Below the pieces are notes generated by a model that worked only from the letters and a program-made list of their open reading frames with translations, ran no database searches and was not told where the DNA came from. Positions 34,999 to 43,625 of a DNA stretch of 64,000 nt are shown piece after piece. Both the position numbers and the translations under genes were made by a program. Source of the stretch: Burkholderiales bacterium (GTDB lineage: Bacteria > Pseudomonadota > Gammaproteobacteria > Burkholderiales > Burkholderiaceae_C); assembly GCA_003963005.1 (NCBI GenBank), contig RXJW01000043.1:62001-126000 (forward strand), written 5' to 3'. Within the stretch, counting starts at the first letter, position 1. Every line of letters starts with the position of its first letter.

Positions 34999-35925
34999 AT
35001 GACGCACTTCGCCTACACCTCCGACAACAGCTTCCTGAAGGCCCCGCGCCACGACGCGCGGCGGCCCTTCGCGGTGGCCGGCATCCCGTGGGACGGCAGC
35101 GTCACCAACCGCCCCGGCGCCCGATTCGGGCCCCGCGCCATCCGCGAGGCCAGCCACATGCTGTGCGACGGCACGCATCCGCTGTTCGACGTGAGCCCGC
35201 TCGGGCACCTGACCGACCTCGGCGACCTGCCCCTGCCGAACACCAGCCTCGCCGACATGCGCCATGCGCTGGCGGCCCAGGTCCCGGCGTTGATCGCGCG
35301 CCATCACATGGCCTGGCTCGGTGGCGACCATGCCGTCACGCTGTCGCTGCTGCGCGCCTACCGCGCTCACCTCGGCCGCCCGCTGGCCGTGCTGCACTTC
35401 GATGCGCATTGCGACACCTGGTCCGATCACTTCGGTGAGCCCAGCGGCCATGGCAGCTGGGTGTGGGAGGCGATCCAGGAGGGCCTGGTCGTGAACGAGG
35501 GTTTTGTGCAGTTCGGCATCCGTTCGGCGGCCGAGCGCATCCCGCGCGACTACGTGCGCGACCAGGGCGGCTTCATCTACACCGCCCGCGACCTGCGCGG
35601 CCTGAGCTCCGCCGCGCAGCTCGCACCCGTGCTGGGCGAGGTGCGCGAGCGCATGGCCTCACTCGGCCATCCGCCCGTCTACGTGACGGTGGACATCGAC
35701 TGCCTGGACCCGGCCTTCGCCCCCGGCACCGGGACGCCCGAACCCGGCGGCCTGAGCACCTCGCAGCTGCTCACGCTGCTGGAGGAGTTCGCTGGCCTGC
35801 CCTGCGTCGGCATGGACTGTGTGGAAGTGGCGCCGCCCTACGACCATGCCGAGCTGACCAGCGGGGCCGCGGCGCACGCGGTCTGGACCTACCTCTGCGG
35901 TCGGCTGGCCGCGTCGGGGGGCTGA
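34999..35925 (+). CDS. Agmatinase/guanidino-acid ureohydrolase
   Basis: The 308-residue binuclear manganese enzyme shows all metal ligands of the ureohydrolase family: His111 in LGGDHAVT, Asp135, His137 and Asp139 in HFDAHCDTW, Asp232 and Asp234 in TVDIDCLDP. GTGTPEPGG (243-251) is also conserved. Members release urea from agmatine, guanidinobutyrate or related compounds. It is last in the four-gene chain starting at 31793, which suggests a guanidino-bearing residue among the peptides handled. Its 3' end overlaps the convergent gene by 37 bp. Substrate remains open. Confidence 0.9.
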   Translation: MTHFAYTSDNSFLKAPRHDARRPFAVAGIPWDGSVTNRPGARFGPRAIREASHMLCDGTHPLFDVSPLGHLTDLGDLPLPNTSLADMRHALAAQVPALIARHHMAWLGGDHAVTLSLLRAYRAHLGRPLAVLHFDAHCDTWSDHFGEPSGHGSWVWEAIQEGLVVNEGFVQFGIRSAAERIPRDYVRDQGGFIYTARDLRGLSSAAQLAPVLGEVRERMASLGHPPVYVTVDIDCLDPAFAPGTGTPEPGGLSTSQLLTLLEEFAGLPCVGMDCVEVAPPYDHAELTSGAAAHAVWTYLCGRLAASGG

Positions 35926-37424
35926 GGGCAGTCGGCGACGCGCACGAGGCGCAGCGCGCTGAAGTCGAAGTCAGCACCCGGTACGGCGTCGAGCGTCAGG
36001 GCCTGCGCGCCCCCGGTGCCGGGCATCCAGCGCAGCCAGGCGTCGGCGCCGACCGAGCGGTCATTCCAGCGCAGGTGAGGCCGGCCGTCCGCCGTGGTGC
36101 CGACCGGCCCGATCAGGCGGGGCGATGACAGGCTGCGCCAGACGAGCTGATCGTTCTCGGGGCACAGCAGCACGTCGCCGAACCACGGGTCGCGGTAACG
36201 GCCGGCCCACGGCGCCGGGTCCAGTGAACCCAGGGCGGGCAGGGCTTGCGGTGCGGCGTCGCCCGCCGGGCGGCGCGGCGTGGGCGGTGGCAGACCGAGG
36301 GCGTCTTCGAGCAGGGCGACGATCCGGCCCCGCGTGGCGGCATCGTCCGCATTGAGCGCGACGGCCAGGCCGGCACGGCGGCCGGGCCAGACTGCCAGGT
36401 AGGCGCTCACGCCCGCCAGGCCGCCGAAGTGGTCGATGCGCAGGCCGCGGGTGTCGGCCACGAACTGCAGGCCCAGGCCGTAGGTTTGCACGGTGTCGAG
36501 CGTGCCGTCGGCGGCGAAGCGGGTGCTCACGACATCGAGCGGGCGGTGCAGCGTCTGCCATTGCGCCGCGCTCAGCACGCCGCGGGCCCGCTGCGGGTCG
36601 AGGTGGAACTGCAACCAGCGCGCCAGGCCCTGGGCACTGCAGCGCACGCCACCGGGCGGGCCGTCGAGGGCGTCGTCGATGCGGTCGGGGTCCGTGCGCA
36701 CCGGCGTGGCCCGCCCCTGCTGCACGTGATGGGGCTGGGCCAGGTCGGGCCGGTGGCGGCGGTCGAAGCCCCCGGCCGTGCAGTCGAGGCCGAGCGGCTG
36801 GAAGACGCGCTGACTCAGGCGTTCGCCGAAGGGCTGCTGCACGGCTTGCGCCAGCACGGCACCGGCCAGCGCGTAGTGCACGTTGCTGTAGTGAAAGCCG
36901 GTCACCCGCCTGGGGTCGTCGCGCAGCGCGGCGACGCCCGCGAGCAGCTGGGGGGCCGAGTAGGCGTTCGGCTGCGGCCAGAGCAGCACTTCCAGGCGGT
37001 CCAGGTCCAGTCCGGTCTGGTGGCTGAGCAACTGGCGCAGCGTGAGTGCGGCCACACGCGGGTCGGCGTCCTGCAGCGCCGGCCAGACGCTGCCGATCGG
37101 CGCATCCCACGCCAGCCGGCCCTCATCCACCGCCTGCGCCACGGCCAGTGCCGTGAAGGCCTTGGACAGCGATCCCAGCTTGAACAGCGTACGGGGTCCG
37201 GCGGCGGCGCCGGGGGTGAGGGCATCACGCTGGCCGAAGCCCCGGGCCATCAGCACCTGCCCGTCCTTCACGAGGGCCACCGCAGCGCCGGGCACGTGCG
37301 CTTCGCGCAGCAGCCCGTCGATGCGCTCAGCCAGCGCCGCCGCGGTCGAGGCCGCCGGAGCGGATGCGGACAGGACAAGAAAAAGGGATGCCACGCATCC
37401 CTTGATCAGCCGTCTGGCGGTCAT
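35889..37424 (-). CDS. Exported class C beta-lactamase-like serine hydrolase (S12)
   Basis: The 511-residue precursor has a signal peptide (ASLFLVLSASAPAAS). The S12 core follows: Ser85-x-x-Lys88 in KLGSLSKAF, Tyr-Ser-Asn in GFHYSNVHYAL, and a His-Phe-Gly-Gly element (IDHFGGLAG) in the KTG position. A C-terminal domain of about 150 residues resembles the lipocalin-like tail of D-aminopeptidase-type members. Its ATG overlaps the stop of the TonB receptor (TGATG), so the two are coupled: uptake receptor plus periplasmic peptidase or amidase. D-amino-peptide or lactam cleavage is inferred. Confidence 0.87.
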   Translation of the reverse strand: MTARRLIKGCVASLFLVLSASAPAASTAAALAERIDGLLREAHVPGAAVALVKDGQVLMARGFGQRDALTPGAAAGPRTLFKLGSLSKAFTALAVAQAVDEGRLAWDAPIGSVWPALQDADPRVAALTLRQLLSHQTGLDLDRLEVLLWPQPNAYSAPQLLAGVAALRDDPRRVTGFHYSNVHYALAGAVLAQAVQQPFGERLSQRVFQPLGLDCTAGGFDRRHRPDLAQPHHVQQGRATPVRTDPDRIDDALDGPPGGVRCSAQGLARWLQFHLDPQRARGVLSAAQWQTLHRPLDVVSTRFAADGTLDTVQTYGLGLQFVADTRGLRIDHFGGLAGVSAYLAVWPGRRAGLAVALNADDAATRGRIVALLEDALGLPPPTPRRPAGDAAPQALPALGSLDPAPWAGRYRDPWFGDVLLCPENDQLVWRSLSSPRLIGPVGTTADGRPHLRWNDRSVGADAWLRWMPGTGGAQALTLDAVPGADFDFSALRLVRVADCPQPPDAASRPQR

Positions 37425-40225
37425 CACCAGAACTTGTAGCTCGCCCGCAGCAGGAAGCTGCGCAGGCGCGGGTCGCCGACGCGGGCATCCCAGCCGGCAC
37501 CGGCCACGTTGTCGACGTTGTGGCCCGAGAAAGGCGGCTTGGTGTCGAACAGGTTCTTGATGCCGGCGGTCAGCGTGAGGTTCTTGAAGCCGGTGTAGCT
37601 CGCGGTCAGGTTGTACAGCGTGTAGCTGGCGATCTTCGACTGCAGCTGCGGCGGCGTGAAGCCGACGAAGCCGCCCTTCTCCTCGTTGTAGCCGCTGCTG
37701 TAGAGCTGCTGGAAGGTGGTGCTCCAGGGGCCGTCGCTCCAGCCCAGGCTCAGCGTGTGCTTCCAGCGCAGCTTGAGGTCGTAACCGAAGTCGGGCCCGC
37801 CGAAGTCGTTCACGCGCTCGACCCACGGGTCGCTCGGGCTGAAGCGGCTCTTGTAGCTGTTGATGTAGGTGCCGTCGAAGACGGCGGTCAGGCGGCCGAC
37901 GCTCGTCTTCAGGGCGGCCGTGACGTTGATGTCGACGCCGTCGGTCTTGTCGCCAGCGAGGTTGAAGTAGGGCGCGACGACCTGCGTGATCTCCTGGGTG
38001 TTGGGGTCGCGCACGACGAACTGCTTGTAGCGGTCGTAGTTGTTGATCAGGGCCAGGCCGGACAGTGCCGAGATGCGGTTGTCGATCTGGATGTTCCAGT
38101 AGTCGACGCTGGCACTCAGCCAGTCGACCGGCGACACCATCGCGCCCAGCGAGTACTGCTTGCTCTTCTCGGGCTTCAGCTTGGGGTTGGAGATGGTTGT
38201 GATCTCGGGGCGGATGCCGCAGCCCACCGGCTCCTTGCCGGTCGGGCAGAGCACCGGGTCGTTGATGTCGGAGTTGAACTGGCCGGTGGTCTGGCCGCCG
38301 TAGAGCGGGTCGTAGTCGGGCGCATGGAAGCCGCGGCTGTAGCTGGAGCGCAGCAGGAATTCCTTGGTCGGCTGCCAGCGGATCGCGGCCTTGGGGTTGG
38401 TGGTGCTGCCGAAGTCGTTGTAGCGGTCGTAGCGCGCGGCCAGCTGGACGTCGACGGTCTTGATGACAGGCAGCTGCAGCTCGGTGTAGAGCGCGCGGAC
38501 GTTGCGGCTCACGCGGTCCAGCGACGGCACCGAGGTCACGCCGTTGACCGGCTCGGTGTTGGTGGGCTGGCCGTTGGTGAAGCGGTAGGTCTCGCGGCGC
38601 ACGTCGAAGCCCAGCGCGAGGGCCGCCGGGCCGCCGGGCAGCTGGAAGACTTCCTTGGACATGACGCCGTCGAGCTGGGTCACGCTGGCCTTGCCGCCGT
38701 ACAGGCTCTGGCCGCGGGCGCTGGCGTCGCTGATGAGCTGCAGCGCCTCGGCCGTCTGGGTCTGGCCGGGCAGCAGGAAGGGGTTGATCTTGCCCGTGGC
38801 CATCGCGGCCGTGAGCCTGCGGGTCAGCATGTTGCCCTCACCGTAGACGGTGTTGGCTTCGCTCTGCGCGGCTGACACGCCGAGCTTGTAGTCCCAGCCG
38901 GCGAAGATGCCGTCCAGGCCGGCCAGCACGCGCGAGGCCTCGGTGGTGGTCTCCTGCTGGCGCGGGCCGCAGGGCAGGCAGCGCCAGCGAATGCGCTCGG
39001 GCTTGGACGGGTCGAACACCGCGCGGCCGTCGTTGGCCGTGCCGGGCAGCCGGAAGAACTGCGGCAGCAGCGTGGCGAGGTTCTGGTAGTACGGGCCGCT
39101 GGCCGGGTAGTTGTAGGCGCCGGACGTGAGCTGGATCTCGGTGTACTCGACCTTGGACTTGCTGCGCGAGGCCACGGCCTCGACGAAGGCGGTGGTGTCG
39201 GCATCGACCGCGAAGCTGCCGCGGCCGACGAAGTTGGTGTTGTCCACCGGCTGCATCAGGCTCCACTGCTTGCCGTAGTCGTAGGCGCAGGCCTTGTTGA
39301 AGGCGTTGTTGCCGGTCACGTCGCCGCGGTAGGCATACATGTCTGGCACGCTGTCGCACTTGCCGGTCAGGGCCAGGTAGCTCACGCGGCTGAAGCCTGC
39401 GAGCGACGTGCCGCTGGTGGAGGCCAGCGCGGTGCCGCCGGCCACGCCGATGTTGGCGTAGGGCGTGCCGGTGGTGTCGGGGAAGAGGCCGCGGTCGGGC
39501 TGGATGCCGTTCTGGAAGCTGCGCTGCTTGCCGCGCAGGCGCTGCGTGGTGTCGTAGGTCAGCGCGGCCATCAGGTTGAACTTGTCGCGTGCCAGGTCGC
39601 CGGTGCCGAACAGCACCGAGGCGCGGGAGATGTCGCCGCCGCCGTGCTGGGTCTGGTCGGTCGAGACCGTGGCCTCCAGGCCCTCGTAGTTCTTCTTCAG
39701 GATGAAGTTGATGACGCCGCCGATGGCGTCGGTGCCGTAGATGGCCGAGGCGCCGTCCTTCAGGATCTCGACGCGGTCCAGCGCAGCGAGCGGGATGCCG
39801 TTGAGGTCGACCGATTGGCCGTTCAGGCCGTGCGTGGACAGGCGCCGGCCATTGAGCAACACCAGCGTGTACTGCGAGCCCAGGCCGCGCAGCGAGGCAC
39901 CCGAGGCGCCGTTGTTGTGCGGCTTGGTGCCCGAGGTGGCGGCGGTGAAGTCGCCGCCCTGGTTGGTGGCGAGGTTGTCGATGCCGTTGCCGTTGGCGCT
40001 GAGTTGCTGCAACAGCTGCTCGGCCGTGGTGACGCCGAGCTTGGCGAGGTCCGCAGCCTTGATCGTCTGCACCGGCAGCGCGCCTTCGTCCTGCACACGC
40101 TTGATGCTGGAGCCGGTGACCTCCACCCGCTCGAGCTTGTTGTCGGACGTCTGTGCGCTGGCCAGGGCGAGATGGCTGCCCAGGCCGATGACAGCCAGTT
40201 GTGCGACCAGGCGATTCAGTTTCAT
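37424..40225 (-). CDS. TonB-dependent outer-membrane receptor
   Basis: The 933-residue precursor has a signal peptide ending ALASAQT, then a plug domain (GASGASLRGLGSQYTLVLLN; LDRVEILKDGASAIYGTDAI; GGVINFILKK) and a 22-strand-type barrel ending in aromatic Trp (ASYKFW), the usual signal for the barrel-insertion machinery. GAGGAGCG precedes the ATG. The subfamily is typical of receptors for peptides or carbohydrates in Xanthomonas-like and Burkholderiales bacteria, not obviously siderophores. It is coupled to the S12 hydrolase and divergent from the ornithine-cyclodeaminase-family operon across 246 bp without other genes. Confidence 0.95.
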   Translation of the reverse strand: MKLNRLVAQLAVIGLGSHLALASAQTSDNKLERVEVTGSSIKRVQDEGALPVQTIKAADLAKLGVTTAEQLLQQLSANGNGIDNLATNQGGDFTAATSGTKPHNNGASGASLRGLGSQYTLVLLNGRRLSTHGLNGQSVDLNGIPLAALDRVEILKDGASAIYGTDAIGGVINFILKKNYEGLEATVSTDQTQHGGGDISRASVLFGTGDLARDKFNLMAALTYDTTQRLRGKQRSFQNGIQPDRGLFPDTTGTPYANIGVAGGTALASTSGTSLAGFSRVSYLALTGKCDSVPDMYAYRGDVTGNNAFNKACAYDYGKQWSLMQPVDNTNFVGRGSFAVDADTTAFVEAVASRSKSKVEYTEIQLTSGAYNYPASGPYYQNLATLLPQFFRLPGTANDGRAVFDPSKPERIRWRCLPCGPRQQETTTEASRVLAGLDGIFAGWDYKLGVSAAQSEANTVYGEGNMLTRRLTAAMATGKINPFLLPGQTQTAEALQLISDASARGQSLYGGKASVTQLDGVMSKEVFQLPGGPAALALGFDVRRETYRFTNGQPTNTEPVNGVTSVPSLDRVSRNVRALYTELQLPVIKTVDVQLAARYDRYNDFGSTTNPKAAIRWQPTKEFLLRSSYSRGFHAPDYDPLYGGQTTGQFNSDINDPVLCPTGKEPVGCGIRPEITTISNPKLKPEKSKQYSLGAMVSPVDWLSASVDYWNIQIDNRISALSGLALINNYDRYKQFVVRDPNTQEITQVVAPYFNLAGDKTDGVDINVTAALKTSVGRLTAVFDGTYINSYKSRFSPSDPWVERVNDFGGPDFGYDLKLRWKHTLSLGWSDGPWSTTFQQLYSSGYNEEKGGFVGFTPPQLQSKIASYTLYNLTASYTGFKNLTLTAGIKNLFDTKPPFSGHNVDNVAGAGWDARVGDPRLRSFLLRASYKFW

Positions 40226-40471
40226 GTCGACGCTCCTCGGGCGATGTCAGTGATCTCGGATGCAACACACCATGCTGCACCGCGGCATGTGCCATCCTGC
40301 GGCCGGCCGCTTGCGGGGCGCCAGGGGGATGGCCCGGGTTTGTTGCGCGCCGTTCAATGAATGCTTGTCGGCGGCGCATAACCTGCTGGAATGCACGGCC
40401 GCCAGATGCGCTGAGGCCGTGCGTGCCGCGCACCTCTACAGTGCTGCCCATCCCTCGACGGAGCCCTTGTG
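40226..40471. promoter_or_regulatory. Divergent promoter region between receptor and ornithine-cyclodeaminase-family genes
   Basis: The 246 bp hold no gene. They must contain the start signals of both operons. The receptor side has GAGGAGCG before its ATG and the other side GGAG about 8 nt before ATG 40472. I see no confident -10/-35 pair, Fur-like box or riboswitch. Confidence 0.4.
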
Positions 40472-41404
40472 ATGCGCTTGATTTCCGAGGCCGACGTGGC
40501 GGCCGTGCTCGACCCCGACAGCGCGGTGGCCGCGCTGCGCGCCGCCTTCGCCCAGCACGGCCGCGGGCAGGCCCAGGTGCTGGCTCGTCACCGGGCGACG
40601 GCGAGCCATGACGGCGCGGCACTCGCCATCAGTGCGATGGGGGCCATCCTGGCGGCCGATGGCGCGTTGCCGGCCGTGCTGGGCACCAAGGTCTACTCGG
40701 CGCGCCATGGCCGCTATCACTTCCTGGTGAGCCTGTTTTCGGCGGACACGGGTGAGGCGCTGGCAACGCTGGAGGCCAACGAGTTCACCCGACTGCGCAC
40801 GGCGGCGGCGACGGCGGTGGCGGCCGAGCTGCTGGCTTTGCCGGGCGTGTCCACCTTGTCGATCTTCGGCGCCGGCATCCAGGCGCGGGCGCATGCCGAG
40901 GCCCTGGTGCGGGTGCGGCGCTTCGAGCGCGTGCTCGTCTGCGCCCGCTCGGGGGGCGAGGCCTTCGCGGCGTCGCTGGCGGGGTCGCTCGGCCTGCCGG
41001 TGGCGGCGGTGGATGCGGCCACGGCCGCGAGCGAGGGTGACGTCATCGCCACGGCCACGCGGTCGGGCGTGCCGCTGTTTGACGGCGGCCTGGTGAAGCC
41101 CGGGGCCTTCGTCGCGGCCGTCGGGTCGAGCACGCGCACCGCCCGCGAGCTGGACGACACCCTGCTCGGCCGTGCGGCGCTGGTGGCGGTGGAGTGGCAC
41201 ACCGCGGCGCAGCGGGAGGCGGGCGACATCGTCAGGGCCGCACCGGGTGTCATCGCGCCGGAGCGCCTGGTGGAACTCGGTGAACTGCTGGTGGCCCCGC
41301 GCCCGCGCGGGCCGCGGGACATCGTCGTCTACAAGAGCGTCGGCATCGGCCTGGAGGATGTGGCGCTGGCCCGCCTCGTGGCGCATCGCCTCGGGGTGTG
41401 CTGA
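40472..41404 (+). CDS. Ornithine cyclodeaminase / mu-crystallin family enzyme
   Basis: The 310-residue NAD(P)-dependent enzyme has the family Rossmann motif STLSIFGAGIQARAHAEAL and GTKVYSARHG near the substrate site. Family members either cyclise ornithine to proline, or reduce delta1-pyrroline-2-carboxylate or related cyclic imines formed from D-amino acids, or act on alanine and lysine derivatives. Here, with a DadA-like dehydrogenase and an agmatinase-family gene nearby, a cyclic-imine reductase role is attractive but inferred. The stop overlaps the following dacB-like gene (TGATG). Confidence 0.87.
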   Translation: MRLISEADVAAVLDPDSAVAALRAAFAQHGRGQAQVLARHRATASHDGAALAISAMGAILAADGALPAVLGTKVYSARHGRYHFLVSLFSADTGEALATLEANEFTRLRTAAATAVAAELLALPGVSTLSIFGAGIQARAHAEALVRVRRFERVLVCARSGGEAFAASLAGSLGLPVAAVDAATAASEGDVIATATRSGVPLFDGGLVKPGAFVAAVGSSTRTARELDDTLLGRAALVAVEWHTAAQREAGDIVRAAPGVIAPERLVELGELLVAPRPRGPRDIVVYKSVGIGLEDVALARLVAHRLGVC

Positions 41405-42819
41405 TGCGGCTGGGGCTGATCGCGCTGGCGCTGGCCCTGGGCGGCTGTGCCGCGCCGCAGCTGCCGAACCCGGTGCAGGCCGCACTCGACCAGGCCGGCC
41501 TACCGGCGCACAGCCTCGGCTTCGTGCTGCAGCCGCTGGACGGCTCGCGGCCGGCGCTGCAGCAGCGGGCGGAGGAGCCGATGTCGCCGGGCTCGACGAT
41601 GAAGATCGTCACCGCCACCGTGGCGCTCGACCAGCTCGGCATCAACCACCGCGGCCGCACCGAGCTGCTGGCGGCGGCGCCGCCGGTGGCGGGCGTCATC
41701 GACGGCCCCCTGATCCTGCGAGGCGGCGCCGATCCCGACCTGGATTGGCCGGCGCTGTGGTGGCTGTTGCGCCAGCTGCGCGAGAGCGGCGTGCGCGAGG
41801 TGCGCGGCGGGCTGGTGGTGGACCGCACGCTGTTCAGCCCGACGCGCCTGGACCTCGGCGTGCCGCCCTTCGATGAATCTCCCGAGTTCGAGTACAACGT
41901 CATCCCGGATGCGCTGCACCTCAACGGCAGCCTGCTGGACGTCGAGCTGCAGTCCACGCCCTCCGGCGTGGCGGCGCGCACACTCCCGGCCTGGCGAGGC
42001 CTGACGCTGGATGCCAGCCGCATGACGCGCTCGGCGCGCGCCTGCAAGGACTGGGATGACGACTGGCAGCCGGCCGTCGTCGAGGCCGCGGGTGACGCGC
42101 TCACGGTCAGGCTCCAGGGGGCCTTTCCGCCGGACTGCCGCCAGCGGCCGACGCTGCAGATCGTCGACCGCCAGTGGCTCGTGACGCATGCCGTGCGGCA
42201 GCTCTGGGCGGAACTCGGCGGGCAGATCGGCCCGGGGGACCGGGAGGCGGCCGCGCCCCCGGGTGCCGTCGTGCTGGCCACGCACCGCGGCCGGCCGCTG
42301 GCCGAGGTGATGCGCGGTGTGATGAAGCGCAGCGACAACGCCCTGGCCCGGTTGATCTACCTGCAGCTCGGCGCCCAGGCTGCGCAGTCGGGCGAGCCGA
42401 CGCTCGCCGCGGCGGAGCGTCGTGTGAGGGCCTGGTTCGCTGCCCACGGCGTGAGCGCTGCCGGCCTCGTCTTGGACAACGGCTCGGGCCTGTCGCGCCG
42501 GGAGCGCATCAGCCCGGCACAGCTCGCGGCCGTGCTGCGGGTGGGGCAGGCCGGCGCGCAGGCGCCGGAGCTGCTGTCGACACTGCCGATTGCCGGTGTG
42601 GACGGCACGCTGTCCGGCCGGCTGAAGGACGGGCCGGCCCGCGGCCAGGCCAGGCTCAAGACCGGCACGCTGAAGGACGCGGTCGGCCTGGCCGGCTTCG
42701 TGAACGATGCGAGCGGGCGGCCGTGGGTGTTCGTCGCGCTGATCAACCATCCCGAGGCGGCCGCCAAGGGGCGTGCCGTGCTGGACGCGCTGGCCCACTG
42801 GGTAGCCGCGCAGCGCTGA
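41404..42819 (+). CDS. dacB: D-Ala-D-Ala carboxypeptidase/endopeptidase (PBP4 type)
   Basis: The 471-residue low-molecular-weight penicillin-binding protein of peptidase family S13 has an N-terminal lipobox-like signal (ALGGC, Cys15). The catalytic set is Ser64-x-x-Lys67 in SPGSTMKIVT, Ser-Asp-Asn in VMKRSDNALARL and KTGT in ARLKTGTLKDAVG. Such enzymes trim D-Ala and cut cross-links in murein. Its ATG overlaps the upstream enzyme's stop, and a binding-protein gene follows after 41 bp. Lipoprotein attachment would be less common for PBP4 and is inferred. Confidence 0.92.
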   Translation: MRLGLIALALALGGCAAPQLPNPVQAALDQAGLPAHSLGFVLQPLDGSRPALQQRAEEPMSPGSTMKIVTATVALDQLGINHRGRTELLAAAPPVAGVIDGPLILRGGADPDLDWPALWWLLRQLRESGVREVRGGLVVDRTLFSPTRLDLGVPPFDESPEFEYNVIPDALHLNGSLLDVELQSTPSGVAARTLPAWRGLTLDASRMTRSARACKDWDDDWQPAVVEAAGDALTVRLQGAFPPDCRQRPTLQIVDRQWLVTHAVRQLWAELGGQIGPGDREAAAPPGAVVLATHRGRPLAEVMRGVMKRSDNALARLIYLQLGAQAAQSGEPTLAAAERRVRAWFAAHGVSAAGLVLDNGSGLSRRERISPAQLAAVLRVGQAGAQAPELLSTLPIAGVDGTLSGRLKDGPARGQARLKTGTLKDAVGLAGFVNDASGRPWVFVALINHPEAAAKGRAVLDALAHWVAAQR

Positions 42820-42860
42820 TCGGCCTATGCTGCACCCACACCCCGGGCGTGGAGCAGACG

Positions 42861-43625
42861 ATGAAGGCGCAGACCTTGGCGATGCTGGTGGTGGCGACGG
42901 CGGCCGCCCAGGCCCAGACGCGCGACCTGCGCTTCGTCACCGAGCCCTTTCCCCCGTACACCTACGCGACCGACGGCCGCGCGGCCGGCCCGATGGTGGA
43001 CGTGCTGCAGGTGGCCTGCGCGCGTCTGGCGTGGCGCTGCGACATCGAGGTGCTGCCCTGGCGCCGGGCGCTGGGCATGGCGCAGCGCGGCGAGGTGGAG
43101 GGCATCTTCACCGTGGTCGACTCGCCGGAGCGGCGCCAGTACTTCCACGTGTCACCGCCGGTGATCGAGGGGCGCTACGTGCTCTTCACGCGGGCCGGCA
43201 GCGGGCTGGTGTACAGCGGCGACGCCCATGTGCTCGCGGGCCGCACGATCGGCGCCTACGGGCCGTCGGCCACCGCGCTCACGCTGGAGGCGCTGATCGA
43301 CGGCGTGCCGCGCGTGCGCAGCGAGATCGAGCCTGACAATCGCACCGTGCTGCGCAAGCTGGCCGCCGGCCGCTATGGTGAAGACGGCGCCGCGCTCATC
43401 AACGAGGCGGTGGCCCAGGGCTTCATCCGCGACGACAACCTCACCAACCTGCAGCCCGCCGGCCTCGTGAAGGTGTTCGGCTACTCCTTCGGCCTGAACC
43501 GTCAGAACATGGACCTCGGCGCCGCGCTGGCGCTCGGGCGCACGCTCTACGAGCTCTGCCGCAGCGGCCGCACCGCCGAGCTGCTCAAGCCCTACGGCCT
43601 GCCGCCTTCGCCCTGCGTCAAGTGA
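42861..43625 (+). CDS. Periplasmic solute-binding protein (type II, amino-acid-like)
   Basis: The 254-residue protein has a short signal (LAMLVVATAAAQAQT) and a family-3-like binding fold: DLRFVTEPFPPYTYATDGRA, VLPWRRALGMAQRGEVEGIF, PPVIEGRYVLFT and TIGAYGPSATALTLE. No permease or ATPase gene is adjacent. It follows the dacB-like gene and overlaps the convergent LD-carboxypeptidase gene by 8 bp at the 3' end. It may supply an ABC system encoded elsewhere or a sensor. The ligand is likely an amino acid or small peptide by fold. Confidence 0.82.
   Translation: MKAQTLAMLVVATAAAQAQTRDLRFVTEPFPPYTYATDGRAAGPMVDVLQVACARLAWRCDIEVLPWRRALGMAQRGEVEGIFTVVDSPERRQYFHVSPPVIEGRYVLFTRAGSGLVYSGDAHVLAGRTIGAYGPSATALTLEALIDGVPRVRSEIEPDNRTVLRKLAAGRYGEDGAALINEAVAQGFIRDDNLTNLQPAGLVKVFGYSFGLNRQNMDLGAALALGRTLYELCRSGRTAELLKPYGLPPSPCVK

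Noticed and set aside
31793-37424. A beta-lactam resistance island
   Set aside because: The two beta-lactamase-like proteins sit among peptide and D-amino-acid enzymes, and one has no export signal, so peptide hydrolysis fits better than drug resistance.
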